From positions 3,038,001-3,102,000 of the forward strand of contig NZ_JAZHRT010000001.1 in assembly GCF_036924535.1 (NCBI RefSeq): a DNA stretch of 64,000 nt. The letters run 5' to 3'. Positions 26,876 to 34,953 of this stretch are shown one piece after another. The DNA comes from Bradyrhizobium sp. AZCC 2262. Lineage in GTDB: Bacteria; Pseudomonadota; Alphaproteobacteria; Rhizobiales; Xanthobacteraceae. The position numbers and the translations under genes were made by a program. Position 1 is the first letter of the stretch. Every line of letters starts with the position of its first letter. The notes under the pieces are model-generated. The model searched no databases. It was given only the letters and a program-made list of their open reading frames with translations, and was not told the DNA's origin.

Positions 26876-27343
26876 ATGGTGCGGGTGGGGCGTGTGGTGC
26901 TGGCGGCGGCGATGATGGCGGCGATGGGCAAGCCCGTCGCCGCGGAAGTGCTCGACGCGACCTATCGCGGCACAATGGTGTGCGACAAGCTCCCGTTTAC
27001 CAGCAACAAGATGCGCGAGGCGATCCAGGTCACGATTTCCAGCGGCGCTGCGCGCTACAATCACGTGGTGCGGCTGCGCAACACAGCGGTCGAAGCCGTA
27101 GCCGAGCAGGGCACTGGTACAGTCGACGGCCAGAAAATCCAGCTTCAGGGCACCTGGAAAAGCGGCAGCCGACAGTACGAGGCGAAATACAGCGGCAGCT
27201 TCGTGCGGCGCAGCGCCAAGCTCAAGGGCACGCAGACCTGGACCGACGGCGGCAAGACCGAAATCCGTGCCTGCGCGGGCGCGATCAAGCGGCCGCTCAA
27301 GCCCTTCCTGCCGCGCAACAAGAAGCAGGCGGCTGCGTGGTGA
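26876..27343 (+). CDS. Secreted hypothetical protein (155 aa)
   Basis: ATG at 26876 follows GAGGGGCGGCA. Signal peptide MVRVGRVVLAAAMMAAMGKPVAA; the mature protein begins EVLDATYRGTMVCDKLPF and has a beta-rich repetitive pattern (GTGTVDGQKIQLQGTW, YEAKYSGSFVRRSAKLKG). A second cysteine lies in IRACAGAIKR, so one disulfide is likely in the periplasm. The C-terminus is very basic. It resembles small periplasmic proteins common in Bradyrhizobium; function unknown. Convergent with the cyclase gene. Confidence 0.7.
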   Translation: MVRVGRVVLAAAMMAAMGKPVAAEVLDATYRGTMVCDKLPFTSNKMREAIQVTISSGAARYNHVVRLRNTAVEAVAEQGTGTVDGQKIQLQGTWKSGSRQYEAKYSGSFVRRSAKLKGTQTWTDGGKTEIRACAGAIKRPLKPFLPRNKKQAAAW

Positions 27344-27394
27344 GACCGCGAAGCTCTCGCTGCGAGAACTAGTTCCTGGAGTAGCTTGTGGCGC

Positions 27395-30300
27395 TCAATG
27401 AAGCTCGCCGAGCAAGGCCTTGGCCTTTCGAAGATCGCTTGTGTCAAATCCTTCGGTGAACCAATCGTAGACAGGCGCGAGGAGCTCGCGTGCCGTTTGC
27501 CGTTTTCCCTGATCGCTCAAGAGCCGCGCCAGGCTCGTGGCCGCGCGCAATTCCCACGACTTTGCCTGCTGGGCTCGCGCAAGGGTCAGGGCACGTTCGA
27601 AACAGGCTTGCGCCTTTGCCACGTCCCGCTGCGGCGACTTGAGCTCGATTTCACCGGCAACGCGATGAGCCTCAGCCTCGCACCATCTTTCCCTGGTTGC
27701 TTGCATCGCCGTCATTGCCTCGCCGATGCAGCGCCAGGCATCATCGAATTGGCCTGAATCTGCGTGGGCGATTGCCAACATGAATTCCTGCTCCGGCGTA
27801 AATATCGTCGATCCGGCCGATCGCCATAAATCAATACCCGACGTGACGATCTCGACCGCCTTCGTGGCTCCGGTGAGGGTCAGGATATAGCCCCGCCGTA
27901 ACACGCCCTCCGCCTTTCGGAACGGGGCGCCTTTCTCCTCGGCCAGCACGACAAGCTCTTTGAGATGCTCGTTTGCCGCGTGGTAATTTCCGCAATAGGT
28001 ATTCACAAGAATCGGGAAATTCAGCGTAAACATCAGAGTGGCGGCATGCTCAATCTGGCGCGCTTCCATCAACGCGCAATCCGCATCGTGGAGCGCAGCC
28101 TCGGGATAACCGAGCAGCCACAAGGCCATTGAACGAAAGGCCAGGCACGTCACCCGGAGGTCCTGGCCAAATCGCGTCATCAATCGCCGGTGCTCGGCGG
28201 GGCGGTAAAGGGCGAGCGCTTCATCGTAGTGCGCTCGGGCCTCAACGAGGTCCCCCATCAGCGCGAGCGTACTCGCCATGGTGCGGTGTCCAATCATGAG
28301 CGGTACCGCCGCTCCGTCCTTCTCGCCAAGCGCCAGAAACCGCGCAGCGAGCCTGTGCGCAACGTCACCGTTGAAGTTTATGAAATTGACGATCCACTGG
28401 CCAAACAGAGCTGAGAGCAGCAACGAAGGATCATCGGGAGGTTCTCCGAGCCGTTCCGCTTGCTCGATCAACGCTCTCACCTGTGCTACGGCAGCTTTCG
28501 TTTCCGGCGCGCCATACCCTTTGACATGCATGAGCGTGTTCAACAGCGCGACCTGTAAAATGATCTGCTCGCGCCGCAGATCGGGCGTACTGGGCAAGGT
28601 TGCGATTTGCGCCAGAGCGTGGCTGAGCTGTTCCGCGGCTTCGACCAGCGCCGAGCGCTCCTGTGATCGCTGTCCCGCCTTGCCCCACTGGCGCGCTGAC
28701 TTTTCTGTCAGGTCGGCCTTTGCGTAGTGACGCGCCAGCAGCTCGGGCTGACTCTCGGCGATTTCCGCGAACTGACTTTCGAGGATTTCGGCGATGCGGG
28801 CGTGCAGCACGCGCCTTGGCCCCCGCAGCAGCGTACTATAGGCTGCGTCCTGCACCAGCGCATGCTTGAACAGGTAGCGCGCATATGGCGGGGTGCCGTG
28901 CCGAAACAACAAGCCTGCCGCAATGAGCCGATCGAGGTCGGCGTCCAGTTCTTCCTTTGGCTTTCGCACGAGCGCGGCCAGCAACTTGTGGGGAAATGCC
29001 CGGCCGATCGCTGCGCCGACCTGCGCCACGTTCTTCGCCGGCCCGAGCCGATCGAGCCGCGACATCAGCGAAGCCTGCAGGCTTGCCGGAACCGCCGCAA
29101 CGGGCGTTGGTCCCCCTGCGCGGGCCCGCTGCGCATCACTCTCACCCTCCGCGTCCAGCACCGCCTTGGTTATCTCCTCGGCGAACAGCGGAATGCCGTC
29201 GGTGCGCTCGATGATGTCCTGCCGGACGCCCGCCGGCAACGATCGGCTGCCGACGATTCTCTCGATCAGGAAATCGATGTCGCACGGCGCCAGTCGATGC
29301 AGGGCCAGCTCCGTCACGTGCGGCCGTCCGATCACGGGTGGGCTGAATTCCGGCCTGAAAGTAACGAGTATCAAGAGCCGGTGGCTCACGGCCAGGTCCG
29401 CCGTCTGGGCGAACAATTCGAGGCTCGTTGGATCGGCCCAATGCGCATCTTCGAAAATCACCAGCACGGGATTGATCCGCGCCAGCGCCTCGAGTTGTGA
29501 AGCAAGCGCTTCCAGCGTTTTCTGACGACGGAGCTGTGGCTCAACTTCAACCTGAGGGTAGCGTCCATCGTTGGGCAGCGACAGCATTTCGGCAAACAGT
29601 GCCGCATCCTCGGGCGGCGTCGAGCTTTGCGCCAGCAGCGCGTCAAGCTTGTCCGTTTTCACTTGCTGGCTGTCATCGTGAGCAAAGCGAGCGGCGCGCA
29701 ACATCTCGCCGATCACCGGATAGAGCATACTGTCGGTATGCTGCGGCGAGCAGAAGCAACGCAGGCGTATGTGCGGCTCGCGAGCAAGCTGTTCCAGCAG
29801 CGCAACGGTGAGCCGTGATTTGCCGATTCCGGCTTCACCAGAAAGCAGCACCACCTGACCTTCGCCACTCTTGACCTGCTCCCACCGGCGCAGAAGCAGC
29901 TTCATTTCTTCATCACGACCGATCAGCGGCAGCAAATCGCTACTTTGGAGAGCGTGCGATCGGCTGGTCACGGCTGTCTTGCCGGCGACCTGCCAGGCAG
30001 CAACTGGCTTTGTGAATCCCTTGATCTCGACTTTGCCGAGATCGAGATACTCGAATTGCGGTCCCGCGATCGTCTTTGTGCGACCCGAGATAACAACGGC
30101 GCCGGGTTGTGCGAGCGATTGCAGCCGAGCGGCAAGATTCGGGGTGTCGCCGAGGATACCATGCTCCTCGGAAATCGCGCTGTCCGACATGTCGCCGACC
30201 AACGCGACGCCCGTGGCAACACCGATGCGCGCGCTCAGTTTTTCTTTCGTGGGCAGGGCGGCGACCGCCTGCACTATTGCAAGGCTGGCCTGAACGGCGC

Positions 30301-30715
30301 GCTCCGCGTCATCTTCGTGCGCATGAGGATAGCCAAAATATACCACCGCACCGTCGCCATGATGTCGCGCGACAAAACCGTCGAAGCCGGCAACGGTTTC
30401 AGTAATGCAGCGCCGGTAGCCGGTGATGATGGCGCCGAAGTCTTCGGGATCGAGCCCCGCGGAGAGCGCAGTCGATCCGACCAGGTCGCAAAACAGTACC
30501 GTAAGCTGCCGGCGCTCGATCGGGCGCGCATCCCGTGCCGTCGGGACCACCGCGGGAGAATCCACGCGTAATTTCGTTCCGCAGTCGCCGCAAAACTTGT
30601 TTCGGGCCGGGTTTGCAACGCCGCAGGCCGGGCAGCGTCGCACGGCTACCGCTCCGCACCGCCCACAGAATTTCCTTTTCTCCGGGACTTCGGCTGCGCA
30701 ATTCGTGCAGTGCAT
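27395..30715 (-). CDS. Zinc-ribbon, class III adenylate/guanylate cyclase, AAA ATPase and TPR multidomain protein
   Basis: About 1106 residues. A double zinc ribbon opens it (CTNC, CGRCG, CPACG, CGDCG within the first 50 residues). The cyclase domain follows at about 70-250, with metal-binding aspartates in LFCDLVGST and HHGDGAVVYF and the transition-state Asn/Arg in TPNLAARLQ. A STAND-like ATPase comes next, with Walker A GEAGIGKSR and Walker B VLVIFEDAHWAD; the second half is helical, TPR-like. Such proteins are numerous in Bradyrhizobium; they probably make cAMP in response to a signal sensed by the ATPase/TPR part. A CRP-like palindrome lies about 60 bases upstream. Confidence 0.88.
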   Translation of the reverse strand: MHCTNCAAEVPEKRKFCGRCGAVAVRRCPACGVANPARNKFCGDCGTKLRVDSPAVVPTARDARPIERRQLTVLFCDLVGSTALSAGLDPEDFGAIITGYRRCITETVAGFDGFVARHHGDGAVVYFGYPHAHEDDAERAVQASLAIVQAVAALPTKEKLSARIGVATGVALVGDMSDSAISEEHGILGDTPNLAARLQSLAQPGAVVISGRTKTIAGPQFEYLDLGKVEIKGFTKPVAAWQVAGKTAVTSRSHALQSSDLLPLIGRDEEMKLLLRRWEQVKSGEGQVVLLSGEAGIGKSRLTVALLEQLAREPHIRLRCFCSPQHTDSMLYPVIGEMLRAARFAHDDSQQVKTDKLDALLAQSSTPPEDAALFAEMLSLPNDGRYPQVEVEPQLRRQKTLEALASQLEALARINPVLVIFEDAHWADPTSLELFAQTADLAVSHRLLILVTFRPEFSPPVIGRPHVTELALHRLAPCDIDFLIERIVGSRSLPAGVRQDIIERTDGIPLFAEEITKAVLDAEGESDAQRARAGGPTPVAAVPASLQASLMSRLDRLGPAKNVAQVGAAIGRAFPHKLLAALVRKPKEELDADLDRLIAAGLLFRHGTPPYARYLFKHALVQDAAYSTLLRGPRRVLHARIAEILESQFAEIAESQPELLARHYAKADLTEKSARQWGKAGQRSQERSALVEAAEQLSHALAQIATLPSTPDLRREQIILQVALLNTLMHVKGYGAPETKAAVAQVRALIEQAERLGEPPDDPSLLLSALFGQWIVNFINFNGDVAHRLAARFLALGEKDGAAVPLMIGHRTMASTLALMGDLVEARAHYDEALALYRPAEHRRLMTRFGQDLRVTCLAFRSMALWLLGYPEAALHDADCALMEARQIEHAATLMFTLNFPILVNTYCGNYHAANEHLKELVVLAEEKGAPFRKAEGVLRRGYILTLTGATKAVEIVTSGIDLWRSAGSTIFTPEQEFMLAIAHADSGQFDDAWRCIGEAMTAMQATRERWCEAEAHRVAGEIELKSPQRDVAKAQACFERALTLARAQQAKSWELRAATSLARLLSDQGKRQTARELLAPVYDWFTEGFDTSDLRKAKALLGELH

Positions 30716-30773
30716 CCGGACCTCAACGGATATCAATAGCGCCGCTACAATGCGCCAGAAGTCGACCGATCCA

Positions 30774-30789
30774 TGTGATCGTGGTCACA
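30774..30789. promoter_or_regulatory. CRP-like palindrome upstream of the cyclase gene
   Basis: TGTGA-TCGTGG-TCACA matches the CRP consensus half-sites TGTGA-N6-TCACA exactly and lies 59-74 bases upstream of the chosen cyclase start. A cAMP-responsive CRP/FNR-type regulator could therefore control a cAMP-forming enzyme. Binding is inferred. Confidence 0.55.
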
Positions 30790-30978
30790 ACTCCGGTTGT
30801 TCCGTCTCCAGGTTCCGTTATGTCGCGACCGAGACAACGCGGTCAGCACGTCCCGCCGTGTCGGCCACGCCGCTGAAAATGGTGATCAGCGCGCCAGGCA
30901 ATGTGGAGGAAGTCTTCCCGGCGCGTGCGATGGTATTTCACACTGAGCCAAGGCGTTGCTGCTTCGCGGACATCGACC

Positions 30979-32037
30979 TCAGTTCTTCAGCACGATCCGT
31001 CCCACGACTTTCCCGGCCCGCAATTCGTCGATCCATTTCTGGACGTCGGCCATCGGCTCTTCCTTCATCGGCGTCGGCTTGATCTTGCCGGCGCGCGCCA
31101 GCGCCATCAGTTCCTTGGCCTCGGCGAGTGTGCCGACCATGAAGCCTTCGATGGTCATGCGCTTGTAGACCCATTGCACCATCGGCAGGCTGAAGTTGCC
31201 GCCCATCAGGCCGGAGACCACGACCTTGCCGCCACGTGCAACTGTCGCAACAGCGAACGCCATTGATTTCTCGTTGCCTGCAAAATCGACGACGCCATCG
31301 AAGCCGCCCTCGGTCTCCTTGAGGATGCGCCTGACGACTTCGGGCTCGGCCGGGTCGTAGGCGACGGCCGCGCCGTTCTTCAGCGCGGTCTCGCGCGCGG
31401 CGGGGCTGAGATCGGCGACCGTGATGTTCTGCTTGAACATCGCCTGTGCGAACGAAAGCCCCATCATGCCGACGCCGCCGAGCCCGATCAGCAACAGATT
31501 GCGCTGCCGTGGACGGTCGACCAGCCGCTTCAGTGCGCCATAGGCGGTCACGCCCGAGCACATCAGCGTCGCCGCCTGGTTGACCGGCAGCGGATCGTAA
31601 TCCAGCAGGTACTTCGCGTCGGGCACCAGCACATGGGTGGCAAAACCGCCGTCGATGGAGACGCCGAGGAAGCGCTGCTTGACGCAGAGGTTTTCGTCGC
31701 CATTGGCACAGTCGCGGCACTGGCCGCAGCCGATCCAGGGGAATACCGCCTGCTTCTTTCCGATCAGGTCTTTTGAGGCATCGGGACCGACTTCATCGAC
31801 GACGCCTGCGATCTCGTGCCCGAGCGTAAACGGAAGCGTCATGCCGCGCGTGGTGTCGAGCCGCTTGCCGCCGCCCAAGTCAGCATAGCCGTCCTGGATG
31901 TGCAGGTCGGAATGGCACAGACCGCAGCGTTCGATCCGGACGAGGACTTCGCGGCCTTGCGGCTTCGGTGTGTCGACGATGGTTTCGCACAACGGCGCAT
32001 CGAATTTGACCAGCGACTGGCGACGCATCAGCGCCAT
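30979..32037 (-). CDS. Zinc-dependent alcohol dehydrogenase
   Basis: A 352-residue medium-chain dehydrogenase. The catalytic zinc ligand Cys is in ERCGLCHSDLH and the glutamate in LGHEIAGVV. Structural zinc cysteines are in IGCGQCRDCANGDENLC; the NAD(P)-binding glycine motif is LLIGLGGVGMMG. Sequence features place it with the broad-substrate alcohol dehydrogenases; the substrate cannot be set. It is flanked by the cyclase gene and rsmA, with 31 bases to rsmA, but functional linkage is doubtful. Confidence 0.9.
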   Translation of the reverse strand: MALMRRQSLVKFDAPLCETIVDTPKPQGREVLVRIERCGLCHSDLHIQDGYADLGGGKRLDTTRGMTLPFTLGHEIAGVVDEVGPDASKDLIGKKQAVFPWIGCGQCRDCANGDENLCVKQRFLGVSIDGGFATHVLVPDAKYLLDYDPLPVNQAATLMCSGVTAYGALKRLVDRPRQRNLLLIGLGGVGMMGLSFAQAMFKQNITVADLSPAARETALKNGAAVAYDPAEPEVVRRILKETEGGFDGVVDFAGNEKSMAFAVATVARGGKVVVSGLMGGNFSLPMVQWVYKRMTIEGFMVGTLAEAKELMALARAGKIKPTPMKEEPMADVQKWIDELRAGKVVGRIVLKN

Positions 32038-32068
32038 GGCATTTACTCCTTGGATAACAGCCCCTTGT

Positions 32069-32935
32069 TCAGGGCGTTTGGGGTTTTGTGTTTCGTATAT
32101 CGGTCAATTCACGGGCCATGGCAACAAAGCCCGAGACCGGGATCGTCTCGGCCCGCCGCGTGGCGTCGACTGCCGCGGCCCCGGCCAGCCGGGCCGGATC
32201 GACCGACAGCGATTTGAGGCTCTGCCGCAGCATCTTGCGGCGCTGGCCGAAGGCCGCGGCCGCCACCTGTTCGAGGGCGCGGCGGTCGCACGGCTCGGGT
32301 GCTTCGCGCGGCACCAGCCGCACCACCGAGGAGGTCACCTTGGGCTGCGGTACGAACGCGGCCGGCGAAATGTCGAACAGGATTTTGGTCTCGGCGCGCC
32401 AGTTGGCGAGCACGGCCAGCCGGCCATAGGCCTCGTCATTCTCGCTTGCGACGATCCGCTCGGCGACCTCGCGCTGAAACATCAGCACCATCATGTCGTA
32501 CCAGGGCGGCCATGGCTCGATCGAGAGCCAGTCCACCAATAATTGCGTCGCGATGTTGTAGGGGAGGTTGGCAACGATTTTTGCCGGCTCGCCGCCCAGC
32601 ATCGGGCGGGGATCGAAGCGTTGCGCGTCGGCATGCACGATATCGAGCCGGCCGGGATAACGCCTGGCGATATAATCCAGCGGGGCCAGCGCGCGCTCGT
32701 CGCGTTCGACCGCGATAACGCGTCTGGCGCCCAGCGCCAGCAGCGCGCGCGTCAGCCCGCCGGGACCGGGGCCGACCTCTATGACAGTGGCGCCTTCGAG
32801 CGGCCCCGCGGCGCGTGCAATCCGGGCGGTGAGGTTGAGGTCGAGCAGGAAATTCTGGCCGAGGGATTTGCGCGCCGAAAGGGAATGTTCGCGAATGACG
32901 TCGCGCAGTGGCGGCAGATCGTCGATCGCGCTCAT
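32069..32935 (-). CDS. rsmA: 16S rRNA dimethyladenosine transferase
   Basis: KsgA/RsmA dimethylates A1518 and A1519 of 16S rRNA. The 288 residues show [12 protein letters not shown], the SAM-binding [14 protein letters not shown], and catalytic [11 protein letters not shown]. The C-terminal helical domain follows. The start overlaps the pdxA stop by four bases (32932-32935). Order surA-pdxA-rsmA is conserved in proteobacteria, including E. coli. Confidence 0.96.
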   Translation of the reverse strand: MSAIDDLPPLRDVIREHSLSARKSLGQNFLLDLNLTARIARAAGPLEGATVIEVGPGPGGLTRALLALGARRVIAVERDERALAPLDYIARRYPGRLDIVHADAQRFDPRPMLGGEPAKIVANLPYNIATQLLVDWLSIEPWPPWYDMMVLMFQREVAERIVASENDEAYGRLAVLANWRAETKILFDISPAAFVPQPKVTSSVVRLVPREAPEPCDRRALEQVAAAAFGQRRKMLRQSLKSLSVDPARLAGAAAVDATRRAETIPVSGFVAMARELTDIRNTKPQTP

Positions 32936-33936
32936 GAAGGCTTGATTGCCGCCATGCGCGCGGCGAGCCGCAAGGCGGCGGCAAGACTCGACGGGTTGGC
33001 CTTGCCGCTGCCGGCAATGTCGAAGGCCGTTCCGTGGTCCGGCGAGGTGCGAATGAACGGCAGGCCCAGTGTGACGTTGACGGCATCCTCGAACGCGATC
33101 GTCTTGATCGGGATCAGCGCCTGGTCGTGATACATGCAGATGGCGCAGTCGTAGGTGTTGCGCGCCGCGGGGTGGAACATGGTGTCCGCCGGCAAGGGAC
33201 CCCTGGCGTCGATGCCGTCGGCGCGCAGCGTTTCGATCGCGGGTGCTACGATGTCGATGTCTTCGCGGCCGAGCGAGCCGTCTTCGCCGGCATGCGGATT
33301 GAGGCCCGATATCGCAAGGCGCGGCCGGCTAAGGCCGAAATGCGCTTTCAGGTCCGCGACCGCGATCCGGGCCGTCGTCACGATCAGCTCGCTCGTGAGC
33401 TGGGTCAGCGCCTCGCGCAGCGAAAGGTGGATGGTGACGGGAACGACGGCGAGCGCCGGCGACCACAGCATCATCACCGGCTGCGGTGGACGGCCGCCAT
33501 TGGCGGCAAGCTCGGCAAGAAACTCGGTGTGGCCGGGATGGCGGAAGCCGGCGCGGTACAGCACGCTCTTGGCGATCGGGTTGGTGACGACGGCGCCGGC
33601 TCGCCCTCGCATGACATGCTCGACGGCCTGGCGAATGGAGGCGAGAGCGGCGTTGGCGCTGGTTTCGTCGGGCTGTCCGGGGCGGGCGGTAGCTATCTCG
33701 CCCGTTGCGACGACGGGTAATGCTTTCGCGAACGCCGCGCCCGTATCCTCCGGCGCGACATCGGCGAGCTCGATTTGCAATCCCAGAATTTTCGCGCGCT
33801 CGGCGAAGAACGCGCGATCGCCAAGTAGATAGAATGGCGGGAGGTCGAGCTCGTTACGCCGCAGCCACGCCGCGATGGCGATGTCGGGGCCGATGCCCGC
33901 GGGCTCGCCGGATGTCAGCGCGAGGGGCTTTGCCAT
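32932..33936 (-). CDS. pdxA: 4-hydroxythreonine-4-phosphate dehydrogenase
   Basis: Vitamin B6 biosynthesis: NAD-dependent oxidation of 4-phosphohydroxy-L-threonine. The 334 residues start [13 protein letters not shown], contain [13 protein letters not shown] with the nearby metal-site histidine ([11 protein letters not shown]) and [13 protein letters not shown]. The family ending [22 protein letters not shown] is intact. It lies three bases after the surA-like gene and overlaps rsmA. Confidence 0.95.
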   Translation of the reverse strand: MAKPLALTSGEPAGIGPDIAIAAWLRRNELDLPPFYLLGDRAFFAERAKILGLQIELADVAPEDTGAAFAKALPVVATGEIATARPGQPDETSANAALASIRQAVEHVMRGRAGAVVTNPIAKSVLYRAGFRHPGHTEFLAELAANGGRPPQPVMMLWSPALAVVPVTIHLSLREALTQLTSELIVTTARIAVADLKAHFGLSRPRLAISGLNPHAGEDGSLGREDIDIVAPAIETLRADGIDARGPLPADTMFHPAARNTYDCAICMYHDQALIPIKTIAFEDAVNVTLGLPFIRTSPDHGTAFDIAGSGKANPSSLAAALRLAARMAAIKPS

Positions 33937-33939
33937 GCA

Positions 33940-34887
33940 TCAACGACATTCGATCATTGCGGCCTTGCGGATGTCATTCAGATAGGCCTTCGACTTTGCC
34001 TCGTATTTCTGGGTGAACATCTTTTCACGGATTTCCCGCTTCTTCGGCGTGTCGACCTTGGTCGGCTTCCGTTCGCACAATGCCACCATCTCCACGCCCT
34101 GTTTGGTGATTTCGGGCGGGGTCAGGTGACCGATCGGCGTCTTGTCCAGGAGTTCACGAAGCGGGCCGGGAATGTCGGCCGAGGTCTTGGTGACGGTGTC
34201 GCGGATCGCGGCGTTCTGCATCGACTTGAAGTAGGAGTTGGCCTGTTCGCAGGTCTGCACGCGTTCACGCAGGGATTCCGCCTCCTTGCGCCGCAGGTCG
34301 ACCGACGACGGAGCCGAGCCGCGCGGCACGATCAGCACGATCGGCTGCAGCTTGTATTCGAACGCATCGGCCTGGGTTGCTTCGCCGCTGCCCTGGGCGG
34401 CGTCGTTGACGTCCTTCTCGCCGACCTGGAGACTCTCCTTGAAGCGGCCGCGCACCAGACTGCCCCAGACCATCTCGGCCTTGAGGCGGGCCTTCAGCGA
34501 TTCCGGCCGGACACCCTGGCTTTCCAGGGATTTGGCGAGCTGTTCGGGTGTGATACGCATCCGCTGGGCCATCCCCGCAAAGGATTGGTCCATATCGCTG
34601 GCGGAAGGATCGACGCCGTACCTCTTGGCTTCCTTGATCTTCACCTTTTCGTTGATCAGTTCGTCGAGCACTTCCTGCTTGGACATCTGTTTGCGCGTAG
34701 TCAGGAAGTTGAGCTTGGTGCGCTGCTCGATATCGAGAGTGGTGATGGGTTCGCCGCCGACCATGCAGGCAATGGACTGCGCCGGCAACGGCGAAACGCC
34801 GCCGGCCAGCACGGCAAGCGTCACGGCGCAGCCGGCGGTCAGGGACCAGAATCGGCGAGGAAAGAGCTTGATGGTCGTCATGGTCAT
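33940..34887 (-). CDS. surA: SurA-like periplasmic chaperone/peptidylprolyl isomerase
   Basis: Periplasmic folding factor for outer-membrane proteins. I start at ATG 34887, giving about 315 residues with signal peptide (SLTAGCAVTLAVLAGGVSPLPA). The SurA N-terminal domain is clear (CMVGGEPITTLDIEQRTKLN, then QEVLDELINEKVKIKEAKRYG). A parvulin active site is not obvious in the C-terminal part, so isomerase activity is doubtful. A TTG six codons upstream is another possible start. Position between lptD and pdxA matches the E. coli order lptD-surA-pdxA-rsmA. Confidence 0.88.
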   Translation of the reverse strand: MTMTTIKLFPRRFWSLTAGCAVTLAVLAGGVSPLPAQSIACMVGGEPITTLDIEQRTKLNFLTTRKQMSKQEVLDELINEKVKIKEAKRYGVDPSASDMDQSFAGMAQRMRITPEQLAKSLESQGVRPESLKARLKAEMVWGSLVRGRFKESLQVGEKDVNDAAQGSGEATQADAFEYKLQPIVLIVPRGSAPSSVDLRRKEAESLRERVQTCEQANSYFKSMQNAAIRDTVTKTSADIPGPLRELLDKTPIGHLTPPEITKQGVEMVALCERKPTKVDTPKKREIREKMFTQKYEAKSKAYLNDIRKAAMIECR

Positions 34888-34953
34888 GTCAGCCGTATCA
34901 ACCAACTCGTACCGCGTTGCGCTGGGTACTCTCCGGCAAGATTGCGCCTCACG

